The notes under the pieces were generated by a model. The model searched no databases and was not told the DNA's origin. It was given only the letters and a program-made list of their open reading frames with translations. A DNA stretch of 64,000 nt from Aspidapion aeneum (taxonomy: Eukaryota; Arthropoda; Insecta; Coleoptera; Brentidae), in assembly GCA_963576565.1 (NCBI GenBank), contig OY755039.1:79110289-79174288 (forward strand), read 5' to 3'. This document shows, piece by piece, positions 40,660 to 52,136 of this stretch. The stretch's first letter is position 1; each line of letters begins with the position of its first letter. The position numbers and the translations under genes are program-made.

Positions 40660-42950
40660 TAATAGTATAAGAGCCCAGTAGGATTTTGGCCTTGAATTGC
40701 AAACCAATTCTCATATATTTTAGTCGATTCGTCATAAGACCATGACCCAAAAAAAAATGAGAGACCTGCGAAAATCCTGCATAAACAAGCCGCCATCTAT
40801 GTTTAAGATGTCGAAAAGGAGTTTGAATCAAATGTACGTAACTTTTTTATTTTTACATCGATTTTACTCAAACAAATTGTGATTAGCTTCAACTATAATG
40901 GCCTCTTCAAAACACTATCAATACTTTGTTTTTTATTTGTCTCTATAAATTCTGTAAGTTCCTTAAACACGCTGTTTTTTTTTAGGTTTTTTGATTTTTC
41001 AAACTACTGGTTTTACAAGAAAAACATGAAAATAAAAAATATGCAGATTTTTTAAATGTATTCATGGTGGGTCTAATATTTGCTGCAGGTTGCTCTCTCT
41101 CTGGGTACAAAATTTTCATGTTTTCACCAAAGTTATGAAAGTTACTAAAAAACTATGCTGATCGAAAGAGGATGTCAAACTAAATAAGAAACGGCTATTA
41201 GTTTCAAACAGAAACGGATACTGAGGTAGATATGGCGGCTTAAACATGGCCGAAGCGTAATTTATAATTTTATTTTTGAGGGTAATTGTTTATGTACAAC
41301 GAACCCCTACGGGGTCAAAATGTACCACAGCTAAAAGACAATTTAATTATCTTCAAAAAAGGAACCCTTTTTGTCGTAAAGTTAATAGTTTTCCTGAAAA
41401 ACACAAAAATATGCGGCATACATAATTCGATGTTTTCGTTCCATAGAAGTATGACAATGGCATGGGTCCATTAAGGGAAAAAATAATTTATACACAGATA
41501 AGCGAACCCGCAGTTACATTTTTAAAAAGTGACAGATCGGGCTTAAAAAAAAGTACGAAATTAGCGTATAAAGCATTTTCTTTCTTGACGAATTGTAGAG
41601 GGTGACACCAGTTTTAAATAAAAGTTTCACTTTAGAAATACTACCGCAAGAACAAAGGAAAATATACCAATATCAATATTTTTATCAGAAAATGTCAAAA
41701 AATTAATTTGGAAAAGTGTAATATTTTAATTATGGAACAGTATCTTTTTAAATAATTTACATTTTGGATTCGACCAGTTATAAAATTTGTTTTGGGCGCC
41801 AGGCGGCACCGTATTCAAAATTTTTAAAAATTTGTTTTTGTCGTCACAAACCGTTAAGAAGTTGTCAAAATCACGTGACCACCTGTCAATTTAACAGAAA
41901 AGTATCAAATATGTTTTTTGTAAGGCTTTTGACGCTGACTTTAAATATATAACTGCGGGTTCGCTTATCTGTGCATAAATTATTTTTGGCCTTAATGGAC
42001 CCATGCCATTGTCGTACTTCTATGGAACGAAAACATCGAATTATGTATGCCGCAAATTTTTTGTGTTTTTCAGGAAACCTATTAACTTTACGACATAAAA
42101 GTGTTCTATACTTTTTTGAAGATAATTAAATTGTCTTTTAGAGGGGGTACATTTTGACCCCGTAGGGGTTCGTTATACATAAAAAAATTACCCTCAAAAA
42201 TAAAATTGTAGTTTCTGTTTCAAACTAATAGCCGTTTCTTATTTAGCTTGACATCCTCTTTCGATCTGTATAGTTTTTTAGTAACTTTCATAACTTTGGT
42301 GAAGGTAAGTGTAACTCGAGAACCGCTTAATCTACAGCAAATATTAGACCCACCATGAATACATCTTAACATTCTGCATACAGTCGAACCTCTCTAACTC
42401 GAACCTCTATAACTCGAAACTCTCTATAACTCGAACCTTTTACGTGGTCCCCGCTACTTTTTATATGTATTTTAACCTCTTTAGTTTATATTTCTATAAC
42501 TGGAACTCTCCAGAACTCGAACTCTTTTGGTTGTCCCTTTGAGTACGAGTTATAGAGGTTCGACTGTATTTTTTATTTTTTATGTTTTTTTTGTAAAACC
42601 AGTAGTTTTCTTTAAAAAATCAAATACCTAAAAAAAACAGCGTTTTTAAGAAACTTACAGAATTTACAGCATAGAGACCAATAAAAAACAAGTATTGATA
42701 GTATTTTGGAGAGGCCTTTATAGTAGAAGCTAGCCACAATTTGTTTGAGTAAAATCGATGTAATAATAAAAAAGTTACGTACATTTGATTCAAAATCCTT
42801 TTCGCCATCTTTGAACAAAGATGCTTATGCAGGATTTTCGCAGGTATCTCAATTTTTTTTGGGACATCGTCTTATGACGAATCGATTAAAATATATGAGT
42901 ATCGGTTTGCGATTCAAGCCCAAAATCCTACTGGGCTCTTAGACTATAAT
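40660..42950. mobile_element. 2.3-kb foldback element with arms of about 0.9 kb
   Basis: The left end ATAGTATAAGAGCCCAGTAG (40662) is matched by CTACTGGGCTCTTAGACTAT at the right end (42929-42948). Further paired markers are CATAATTCGATGTTTTCGTT / AACGAAAACATCGAATTATG, GACCCCGTAGGGGTTCGTT near 42156 and its complement near 41301, and CGAACCCGCAGTT near 41504 with its complement near 41951. The unpaired centre is about 41520-41950. The right arm alone contains the pogo-like MITE at 42381-42566, so that insertion came later. Confidence 0.9.
42381..42566. mobile_element. 186-bp pogo/Tigger-like MITE, copy 2
   Basis: CAGTCGAACCTCTCTAACTC at the left and AGAGGTTCGACTG at the right, TA on both sides (42379-42380, 42567-42568). 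It matches the copy at 27312-27512. Confidence 0.87.
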
Positions 42951-43672
42951 TTTTAATCGAGTTTATATTTCTATGTAGTGATCTATGATCTAAGCTATGC
43001 CACGTCCGAAGTCAACGAGAGTGATCCATTAGAACTATCTGAGAGTGTCCGAGACTGAATAAAGCGTAAACTGAATCATTGACCGTGAACAAACCTTTTT
43101 AAATTCCATTAGGTTTTCTGAAATTTCCCGTCAAAAAACTTTACAATCGTTTTTTTCCTGTCAATGGTTTTTGTAAGAATAAAAATTCGACAAACAAAAA
43201 ATTTATTTTAAAATTTTACTTACTACTTTCAACAGGTTGAATTGCAAAAGTTGACGTTTAAGGCTGATTAAAGGTTTCTATAGTTCCGACTTCAGGCTCT
43301 GAACACAATTGAGAGACGTGTTTACAAACGTTGTTCCAATAGGTACCCTTTTCAGACAAATATATTCTTAACCGCTACAATTTAATGCTAATAAAATGAA
43401 AACAGCTTGATTGTTAAATCAGCAATAATATAATTTAATTAATTTACTAAACTTAATAAGCCAAAGTTCCAGTAAAAGGCATTTTTTTCTCCTCAGATCT
43501 TTACAAAAATTTGTTAGATATGATGGAGAATTCGTTAAGTTGGCAACACTGAACGCGTCGTGATTTGGAATCAAGAACAATAATGCTGGGTTTATCTTTC
43601 TTAACTCGGGATACGGTATTTACGCCCAGTCACCTGAATGGTACGGAAATTGATCACTTTGGGTCACGTTAT
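42951..43672. other. No gene recognised
   Basis: AT-rich sequence with many stops and no repeat I could match elsewhere in the window. Confidence 0.4.
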
Positions 43673-44999
43673 TATGTACAGTAGTGTATGCCAAACAAAG
43701 CATTGTTTACTGCTTTTTAGTGCCTATTTCTAGTGCTTAGTTTTGATTTTTTTGGTAAATAAATGATTTTTTAATATAGTTTCATGGTGCAGTTAGGAAA
43801 TGCTATTAACTAATTAATACAGCGTGGCAATCCTTCTATCTAGGGGTAGGATTTTTCTATGAGCCATAAGTATTGTATGGGAGAACAGAATAGCGGAAAA
43901 CGAACGTTGCCAGATTTGCGAAAATATCAGTATAAGCCGCTACTCGATTCGCGAAAAATCAACTTAGTCAGTTTTCCGGAAACAGGGTTTTTGACATTTT
44001 GATCAAAAACCTAAATTTACATTATTCTCGAAAACCTTAATTTTGAATGACATTTTGTCCGAATGACGTTTTCTTCAAATACATCGAAAACATTCTTTTT
44101 GTGAAATGTTTTTTTCGAATGAAATTTTTTTCGAATACTTTTTTTTCGATAACATTTATCTCTAAACGGTTTTTTCGAAAAAAAATCCTTAAGATAGCTT
44201 TTGTCCTGTCTTACTTTTTAGAGGTCGAAATCGGTGTTATCCTAACCTTTGTCAATTGATAGTAAACGTACCCTAACTTTTCCAGATCTTTTTCCTCCAC
44301 AAAAAATGTCCCAAATGGTCAGGTTAGGATATGTTTGACATCAATTTGAGAGAGTTAGGATAACACTGACTTCGATCTCCCAAAAGTAGAACTATCTTAA
44401 AGAAATTGATCAAAAAAATATTATTTTTAAAAAATGCCATTTGAAAAAAAAGCACTTCAAAAATATTTTCGGAAAAAATGTCATAAGAAAATAATGTTTT
44501 AAAAAAAAATGTTTTCGAAGAAAACGTCATTTGGATAAAATGTCATTCAAAATTGAGGTTTTTCGAAAATAATGTCAATCGAAATTTAGATTATTGCTAT
44601 AATGTCTTCGAAAATAGTGTTTTTGGAAACCGTGTTTTCGAGAAACTGACTAAGTTGAACTTTTGCGAAAAATGTCATTTGAAAAAAACTTCATAAGAAA
44701 TAATTGCATGAAAAATTTTCTTTCGACAATAGTGTTCGAAATTTAGGTTTTCGATTAAACTGTCGTGAAAAAAAGCTTATTTTTAAAAAACGGACTAGTA
44801 ACACAAACGGGGTGATACACAACCAGAATAATACCTTAAAATTCGGCGTTCTTAAAAGTAAATAATAATTTAATGAATTATTTGAATTAAAAAGTAAATA
44901 ATTAGAATAATAATTTTCACTTACAAATAAGCAGAATTTTAAAGTGTTATTCAAGTTATTAATTTTCATTACAATAATTGTTTCAGGTTGTTACCTTTG
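43673..44999. repeat. 1.33-kb repeat A, containing a foldback palindrome
   Basis: 43673-44999 is nearly identical to 47623-48976, starting TATGTACAGTAGTGTATGCC and ending TTTCAGGTTGTTACCTTTG. Inside, 43945-44230 and 44390-44676 are inverted arms: AACTTAGTCAGTTTTCCGGA on the left, and GAGAAACTGACTAAGTTGAA on the right. Arm interiors are degenerate TTTTTTCGAATGAAATTT-type words. The copies differ by scattered substitutions and a small indel near 44090. No coding potential beyond repeat artefacts. Confidence 0.92.
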
Positions 45000-45327
45000 A
45001 CGCCGCACAGTGTGACGAAATTGAAAAAAAATGGACATCAATTATTTTAAATTAGCAAATGTTTGTATTGATATAATAATCATGAATATTGATAAAATTG
45101 AGCGAAAATATTTGTTTTATAATATATTTTTATTTTATTTTTACACAGATTGTGGTGTAATTTTATTTGGAAACAAAAAAAATCCAGATTTAAAGCCTAC
45201 TAAAAATAAAACAGCATTTCTTTACCTAGTTCTAAATAATGTTAATCCGAATCATTATACTCATCCCCTACTTCAATATTCATATCATCTAATAATTCCT
45301 GCACTTCTGGATATAGTGAAACATTTT
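45000..45327. other. No firm gene; possible exon remnant on the minus strand
   Basis: On the minus strand, 45255-45326 reads an acidic peptide tail (EVQELLDDMNIEVGDEYNDS, then D and stop), which looks like a protein C-terminus, cut upstream by the repeat at 45328. On the plus strand a 109-codon frame (45031-45360) shows no domain. I cannot assign a family; the remnant is a guess. Confidence 0.25.
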
Positions 45328-45866
45328 AGCTCACACTACTACTATACTATAGTAGTGTAAGCTATGGTGATCCTAATTTTTTCGCTCCAATTTTAATTTT
45401 TTTTATATATCTTTCGCGTTGTCTGTCTGTCTGTAACGACCAACGCGCATAACTCAAAAACCGCTTGCCCGATTTAAATGAAATTTGGTACCTGGGTGGG
45501 TCTTGGGTCGAGATGGTCCCATTTAAAAAGGAACAAAATCCAGAAAACACAAGCCAAGTAAAAGGGTGGGGGTTGATTTCAAAAATTAGAGTTTAGGTGA
45601 AAATATGACGTGTGTGATATTAAACGAAAGGTACTTGAGTCTGGAGTTAAACAAAATACATTTTATTTTTTTTTTAAGGGTGATGGTAGATTTCAAAAAT
45701 TAGAGTTTAGGCCAAAACATGGCTTCTGTGGTATCAAACGAAAGGTATTTGAGTCTGGAATTGAATAAAGTATGTTTCAGTTTTTAGTTATATTAGCCCA
45801 CACGTACACTGTAAATATAATACGTAGGGTGAGCTTAGGTGCCCATATATTGGCAGAGTATTTTTT
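45328..45866 (+). repeat. AGCTCACAC repeat family, copy 2
   Basis: Same layout as 12268-12891: hairpin AGCTCACACTACTACTATAC..., short (CTGT) tract at 45419-45434, CGCATAACTCAAAAACCGCT, two ATCAAACGAAAGGTATTTGA units, and the end word CCCATATATTGGCAGAGTAT. Confidence 0.85.
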
Positions 45867-46100
45867 CCAACTGTGTTTTTGTCGAATCGAATGGGTAAAA
45901 AATAATAAAATAAAATAATGGGTCTGACGAAATTAACAAATTATGCAAAATATCTTCCATGTTTTGTTTTCTGCCAATTTTTCTGTATATATCACAATGC
46001 AATAAATAAATTCTTATCTTGATTCAAGCCAAGACAGTGAAATGTGTATAAAAATTATAATTGTTTATTTACCTTGTTTTGAATCCCTATCGACTAATGC

Positions 46101-46788
46101 AAAATACTCTGCCAATATATGGGCACCTAAACTCACACTAGGTGCTATAGTTATATTGTACGTGTGAGGTAATTAAACTAAAAACAAACTGAAATATATT
46201 TTATTCAACTCCAGATTCAATTACATTTCGTTTGATACCACACAAGCTATGTTTTGACTTAAACTCTAATTTTTGAAATCTACCCCCACCTTTTTTTAAC
46301 TAAAATGTATTTTGTTTAGCTCCAGACTCAAATACCTTTCGCTTGATATCACACACGCCATATTTTCACTTAAACTTTAATTTTTGAAAGCAACCCCCAC
46401 CCTTTTTTCTTAAATAAATTAAATGTATTTTTTTAAACTCCAAACTCAATTACCTTTCGTTTGATATCACACAAGCCTTATTTTCATATAAACTCTAATT
46501 TTGGAAATGTACCCCCACTCTTTTATTTGGCTTGCGTTCAAAGGATTTTGTTTATTTTTAAATGGGTCCATCTCAACCCAAGACTCAGGCTAGGTACCAA
46601 ATTTCATTCAAATCGGGCAAGCGGTTGTTGAGTTATGCGCGTTGGTCGTTACAGACAGACAGACAGACAGACAGACGGCGAGACAAAAAAGTTTTAAAAT
46701 CATCTGAAACGCAAAGATATATAAAAATTTTTGAAATCGGAGCTACTTTTTTTTTCTCGAAAAAAGTAGTATAGTAGTATTGTGAGCT
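46101..46788 (-). repeat. AGCTCACAC repeat family, copy 3 (inverted)
   Basis: Reverse orientation of copies 1 and 2: it begins ACTCTGCCAATATATGGGCA, has three internal units (CCTTTCGCTTGATATCACAC and relatives), then (ACAG)n at 46653-46675 and ends at TTGTGAGCT. It faces copy 2 across 234 bp, forming a 1.46-kb inverted pair. Confidence 0.85.
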
Positions 46789-47622
46789 AATAAATACCGC
46801 TGGAGCATGTGAAATAAAACCATTTTTTTTCTATGAATAGCAAATATTAGCAAATACAAAATATCCGTTTTTCTTCTCTAAAGGTGTCTCTGTCAAACTA
46901 GATATTTGCCAACTTATACAAATTTAAACATTTTTTTAAAGTCCACGGAAACGGTAACTTTAAAAAAAAACTGTAAAGAAAGAAAAACGTTACCCGTGTA
47001 CATACTTACTGCATAATTTTTCAACAAAATTTCAGAAATACTTTACTAAAGGTGTAGAGATTATGCAAACAAAAAATTATTTTTAAATAACTAATGCTTT
47101 TGTAGTAATTTTTTTTTTAAATGAGCAACTTTTTTGCATAAATTTTTGTGACTCACGGACGGGCCAGTTTTAATTAAATTTATTTGAAAATTTAAAGTTA
47201 AAAAAAAAATAATAATGCGAACCAACATAGGTATTGCCAATTTGTGATGATGAAAAAAAAAGTACTTTTCAATGTTGGCTTTATACCCAGATGTCCTCTT
47301 TTTTTCCCATATCGATACACTGTGCGCCGGTGTGCTTTCTAAGAGAATCGTACGTATTGCGGTCTCTTATTAATAAATGCTATACTCTATCTGTTTTGTG
47401 TCTTAGATTAGATAGAAATTAAGCTCCCTAGATGTGGACTTGTTCACGCGGTATAAGCAAATTGACCCTATAAAATGTGCCACAAATTTTTCGACCCAAC
47501 CGGCGCGGCGCAGCGCAGTGGTTCACTATAAAGGGTGTCCTAGATAAAAGCAACTACATGGGGATTTCGGAAACGGTAAGAGATACGAGTTTGTTTGAAT
47601 GAAAAAAAGTTGCGCTATTCGC
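46789..47622. other. No gene recognised
   Basis: AT-rich. Bases 47312-47350 (GCGCCGGTGTGCTTTCTAAG, then AGAATCGTAC) are related to 48982-49008, which lie just left of the LTR at 49010. The complement of 47285-47330 is related to sequence just right of repeat A (about 45001-45040). An unidentified dispersed sequence is therefore associated with repeats A and B. Confidence 0.5.
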
Positions 47623-48976
47623 TATGTACAGTAGTGTATGCCAAACATAGCATTGTTTACTGCTTTTTAGTGTCTATTTCTAGTGCTTAGTTTTGATTTT
47701 TTTGGTAAATAAATGATTTTTTAATATAGTTTTATGGTGCAGTTAGGAAATGCTGTTAACTAATTAATACAGCGTGGCCATCCTTCTATCTAGGGGTAGG
47801 ATTTTTCTATGAGCCATAAGGATTGTATGGGAGAACAGAATAGCGTAAAACGAACGTTGCCAGATTTGCGAAAATATCAGTATAAGCCGCTACTCGATTC
47901 GCGAAAAATCAACTTGGTCAGTTTTCCGGAAACATGGTTTTTGACATTTTGATCAAAAACCTAAATTTACATTATTCTCGAAAACCTTAATTTTGAATGA
48001 CATTTTATCCGAATGACGTTTTCTTCGAATACATTTTTTTTTGAAAGACATTCTTTTTGTGACATTTTTTCCGAAAATGTTTTTTTCGAATGAAATTTTT
48101 TTCGAATACTTTTTTTTCGATAACATTTTTCTCTAAACGGTTTTTTCGAAAAAAAATCCTTAAGATAGCTTATGTCCTGTCTTACTTTTTAGAGGTCGAA
48201 ATCGGTGTTATCCTAACCTTTGTCAATTGATAGTAAACGTACCCTAACATTTCCAGACCTTTTTCCTCCACAAAAAATGTCCCAGATGGAGGTTAGGAGA
48301 TGTTAGGCATCAATTTGAGAGAGTTAGGATAACACTGACTTTGATCTCCCAAAAGGAGAACAGGAAAACTATCTTAAAGGAATTGATCGAAAAAATATTA
48401 TTTCTAAAAAATGTCATTTGAAAAAAAAGCACTTCAAAAATATTTTCGAAAAAAATGTCATAAGAAAATAATGTTTTAAAAAAAAAATGTTTTCGAACAA
48501 AACGTCATTCGGATAAAATGTCATTCAAAATTGAGGTTTTCGAAAATAATGTCAATCGAAATTTAGGTTTTTGCTTATAATGTCTTCGAAAAAAGTGTTT
48601 TTGAAAACCGTGTTTTCGAGAAACTGACTAAGTTGAACTTTTGCGAAAAATGTCATGTGAAAAAACTTCATAAGAAATAATTGCATGAAAAATTTTCTTT
48701 CGACAATAGTGTTCGAAATTTGGGTTTTCGATTAAACTGTCGTCAAAAAAAGCATGTTTTTAAAAAACGGACTAGTAACCCAAACGGGGTGATACACAAC
48801 CAGAATAATACCTTAAAATTCGGCGTTCTTAAAAGTAAATAATAATTTAATGAATTATTTGAATTAAAAATTAAATATTTAAAATAATAATTTTCACTTA
48901 CAAATAAGCAGAATTTTAAAGTGTTATTTAAAATATTAATTTTCATTACAATAATTGTTTCAGGTTGTTACCTTTG
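47623..48976. repeat. 1.35-kb repeat B (second copy of repeat A)
   Basis: Direct repeat of 43673-44999 at a distance of about 3.95 kb with the same internal palindrome (arms about 47895-48190 and 48370-48640). It differs by an added stretch near 48045-48085 (TTTTTTTTTGAAAGACATTC) and scattered changes. Confidence 0.92.
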
Positions 48977-49217
48977 GCAACGCCGGAGCGCTTTCTACGA
49001 GAATCGTACTGTTACAAATTTAAGTATTTAAATTTTATAGTTAGAATTTATTTAGGTTTAGTGTAGTATTAGGTTGACGTATTTTATGGTTGTATTCTTA
49101 ATCTAGGTTTTAGTTGCGTTATCTGTGACAAACTGGTATGCGAAAGTCTAGAAAAGGGCTGGAATGATTGCGAATCGAACAAGGATGGAAGGGTTCTAGA
49201 ATAGTAGGCAGCCCTCA

Positions 49218-49247
49218 TATATAAGGCCGGACGTCGTGCATCAGTCA
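49218..49247 (+). promoter_or_regulatory. LTR core promoter: TATATAA plus TCAGT initiator
   Basis: TATATAA at 49218-49224 lies 25-29 bases before the A of two overlapping TCAGT initiator words (49241-49245 and 49245-49249). This is normal TATA-to-start spacing, so transcription of this LTR would begin near 49243-49247. Confidence 0.75.
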
Positions 49248-49362
49248 GTCAGTCACAGATAACATACTGAGTGGTCGTGAGATTAACACGAAGTTAATAG
49301 ACCGATTATAGTGGTGAATTATTAGCAAGTTTAAGTGCGTGTTTTTGTACATAATTTGTGAA

Positions 49363-49368
49363 AATAAA
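49363..49368 (+). promoter_or_regulatory. LTR polyadenylation signal AATAAA
   Basis: AATAAA about 57 bases before the LTR end, downstream of the predicted start site, placing the R/U5 border near 49385. Confidence 0.65.
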
Positions 49369-49427
49369 TTGACGTATCGTTTTCAACAATTGCGAGTTTT
49401 AATTTATCGTTGTGAACCCGTAACAAT

Positions 49428-49445
49428 TGGTGTCAGAAGTGAGAT
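49428..49445 (+). promoter_or_regulatory. Primer-binding site, tRNA-Leu-like
   Basis: TGGTGTCAGAAGTGAGAT follows the LTR after two bases. From memory of insect tRNA sequences it is complementary, with one mismatch, to the 3' end of a leucine tRNA (…CCCACTTCTGACACCA). Some Ty3/gypsy lineages (mdg3/micropia group) are described as using tRNA-Leu, so that is a possible affinity. Confidence 0.75.
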
Positions 49446-49609
49446 TAAAAGAAATAAATAGTGCAAAGACTATCCTTACACAGTACCACCGGCTAGGACA
49501 ATTAAAAAGAAGAGCAGTAAGTGATTTTGCCAGAATATTCGGAACTGAATAGTACAAAGACTACCCTTACATATTACCACCGGATAGGACAATTGGACAG
49601 AAAAACAGT
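49446..49609 (+). repeat. Leader of the plus-strand element with a 91-bp duplication
   Basis: AGTGCAAAGACTATCCTTAC at 49460 and AGTACAAAGACTACCCTTAC at 49551 start two imperfect copies of a leader segment (period 91). The leader stops at 49609 where the minus-strand provirus begins (TGTAACGGGCG). Confidence 0.8.
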
Positions 49610-51987
49610 TGTAACGGGCGAGCGGTCATTATGTATATTTATTTAATTATTTATTTAAGGCAACTACTTTATTTAGTTTTTATGTGAATATTTTGTGAGA
49701 TAGTAATGAATGAATTAACCCAATAGAAACAGAGGTAGAGTGGAACACAACACCAAGATGACACATGCGAGTCTTTCCTGGTGCGCTTCATCTGAAACAA
49801 TGTAGACCTCTGGAAAAACAAAGTAGTTCTCGGGGCTGAATCCATGTTGGCGTTCTACAGTCTTGTTAGTACATGAGTAAGCTTACTTACCAATTCAAAT
49901 CTTAAACCTCTAGACAACTGCTACTCGATTGGATGATATTTCTTTTTCACTATATTTCACTGTTTTGTTTTGATATGTTTCTGATATGAACTGCCCATCA
50001 AAGTTATTTAGATCAGGCCAATCTGAGATTAACTAAACTTCTTGATTTGATCTGAATTAGCTTTTTACCAATTTTTAGCTATAATACACTACTATACTCA
50101 GCTTGCTCTAACATTAAATAATCGATAGGTGGTTCATCAGATCTGTAGTTTTATTTTTAATTTTGTTGTTAAATAAAAAGGCCTTGTTTCTGGACTAGGC
50201 AAGTGTATATTTTAAAATAAAAAGATGAAAATATGAAAATATGACAAATTAAAAACAATTTGAGAAAAATGGGACAAAATTAATTATTTGACAAAATTAA
50301 ACAAACAAAGCTAAATCATGTTTTATTTTAGGCAATTCTATTTCTACCCTCTTCCCAAGTATTTTAGACTTTAAATAAAAATCCCAAGTATAGGCAAAAA
50401 CTTGATAAATTAATAAAAATACCAACATTACCCATGTTTTAATCAACTGATTTAAAACCCATTTTGATCCCAAAATAGTTTCCCACAAATCAAAAGTAAA
50501 TACACAGAATTGTCTAAAATTATCCAAGTTTGTCAAATAAAGAAAGGGTTGAGGCAGTGTAATAATTGATACTTGACATTACTTACAAAAGTTAAAGTTT
50601 AAAGCACGCGCTTATATTTTAAAACCCGACTGACTTTTCAAAACTCTAAGACGGAACTAAATTTTAACTTTACAACTTGAAAAAAACTGCTCTCAGATTA
50701 TCCCTTCTTATTTGACATATTTGGGTAGGCGTACCTAAATTGGAAAAAACCTATACATATACATATTATTCCTAAAATTTTGTGTTTAAAAACAGAGACA
50801 AGAAATACAGTCAGTGACATAAAAAAAGAACAAAACATCAAATTTTCCCTGACTTAATTTAAGTAAAGATGACCTACTCTTAAAGACGTCCCACGGGAAC
50901 ACCCACAAATAAGAAAATTCAGTTAAAGCTCAAAGTCACCCTAGATTACCTAATTTCGGAAAACAAAGAAAGCTACTTCAAAAGTTACCTAAACTGATCT
51001 AAAAAATGAAACGAACATCCTAGTAATGTCCAGTTTAAAATTTATTAATTATTTATCAAAATTGACCAATTAAAAAAAAACACTTTGCCTTTAAAGAAAG
51101 TGCCTACGATTTTTTGCTTTTAAAATCGAAACCGGGTTGGCATATAGCCTAAGTTGAGAAAACCCGGTGAAAAACTCAACTGCTATTTTCCAGAAAATTT
51201 CCAATTTTCTCTTAAAAAATATGACAAATCAAATCTTATATTTACATAGCCTTTAGTAATTGTTTGATTTTTCTACATTTAGTAATTACTAATTAACCAC
51301 TTTGAAGTATTTAATGAACCACTGCTCAAAACAATACGTGACCTTTGAAACTTGCACTACTACGATATCCAAACGAAATCAATATGATCAAAATTAAGTG
51401 ACACGGAAAATCAGTGAAAACTGGATCTATTTACCTGAAAATCAAATAAGGAAGCAAAGTCCATCAAATCTAAAAAATAACTCAATTTTGTCGTTTTTGA
51501 TATCGCTATAATCAACTTTAAAAGTTCTGTTCATATGTATGATCGTGACAAGAAAATTCGCAACATAAAGAAAAGCTACTATGAAAAGTTGGTTTTAATT
51601 TAGGGAAATATAAAATATTTCTCGGTCTATATATATCTGTCACTAAATCCGAAAACATTAAGAAAAGTATAAATCAATAGACAAGGGTCTTATCTTATAA
51701 ATCAATAGACAAGGGTCTGAATCTAAAAGCCACTTAACATTTTTAAAGCTTAAGAGTTTGTTTAAAGTGTGACATTAATTGGCTATATATTTTCCTAAAA
51801 TTACAAATATTATGTCAAAATTAGAAAAGCTCTCTTGTCTGGTCTTTAAGAGTGTAAAATATACGAACCACATGTTTTTCTGCTATGGGAAAAAAACTTT
51901 AGCCGATATTATATTATATTTAAAGAAATAGACCTTAACAAAAAATCTGAGAAATATTCAAAATAAAATATGGGAAATTCTGTTACA
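49610..51987 (-). mobile_element. Putative 2.4-kb 3' LTR of the minus-strand provirus
   Basis: Read on the minus strand it begins TGTAACAGAATTTCCC directly 3' of the env untranslated region and purine tract, and ends CGCTCGCCCGTTACA at the junction with the disrupted leader of the other element. TGTAAC/GTTACA are inverted termini. No coding frame of note. A 28-bp tandem duplication (ATAAATCAATAGACAAGGGT) lies at 51668-51718. At 2,378 bp it is long for Ty3/gypsy but not without precedent. A matching 5' copy is outside the window or lost, so the call rests on termini, purine tract and the nested junction. Confidence 0.65.
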
Positions 51988-52007
51988 TATTTACCTCCCT
52001 TCTTCGA
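51988..52007 (-). promoter_or_regulatory. Polypurine tract
   Basis: On the minus strand GAAGAAGGGAGG followed by TAAATA lies just before the TGTAAC terminus and about 130 bases after the env stop. A purine tract here is where plus-strand DNA synthesis is primed. The six AT bases between it and the LTR are slightly more than usual. Confidence 0.65.
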
Positions 52008-52136
52008 AAAAGTGATTAATTTTTTTAAAAATATCAATTATTTTGAAAATAAAATTCATCACGTCAAACAATTACTTATGGCCTTACAAGTTTTAAATCT
52101 ATATGTAAAATAACTATTCATCAGAACGCACAGTTC

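Larger units (their letters stand above)
49010..49425 (+). mobile_element. 416-bp LTR of a plus-strand LTR retrotransposon
   Basis: The LTR starts TGTTACAAATTT and ends CCCGTAACA, with inverted termini TGTTAC/GTAACA. It carries a TATA box (49218-49224), an arthropod initiator-like TCAGTCAGTCAGT starting 49241, and AATAAA at 49363-49368, in the order expected for U3-R-U5. The left flank ends GAGAATCGTAC, a phrase seen uninterrupted at 47338-47348. Two bases after the LTR comes a primer-binding site. The rest of this element is interrupted at 49610 by the minus-strand retrovirus and is not seen again in the window. Confidence 0.9.

Noticed and set aside
43673..48976. Repeats A and B as LTRs of one element
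   Set aside because: No primer site or purine tract beside them and no TG...CA termini; the internal palindrome fits a foldback repeat better.
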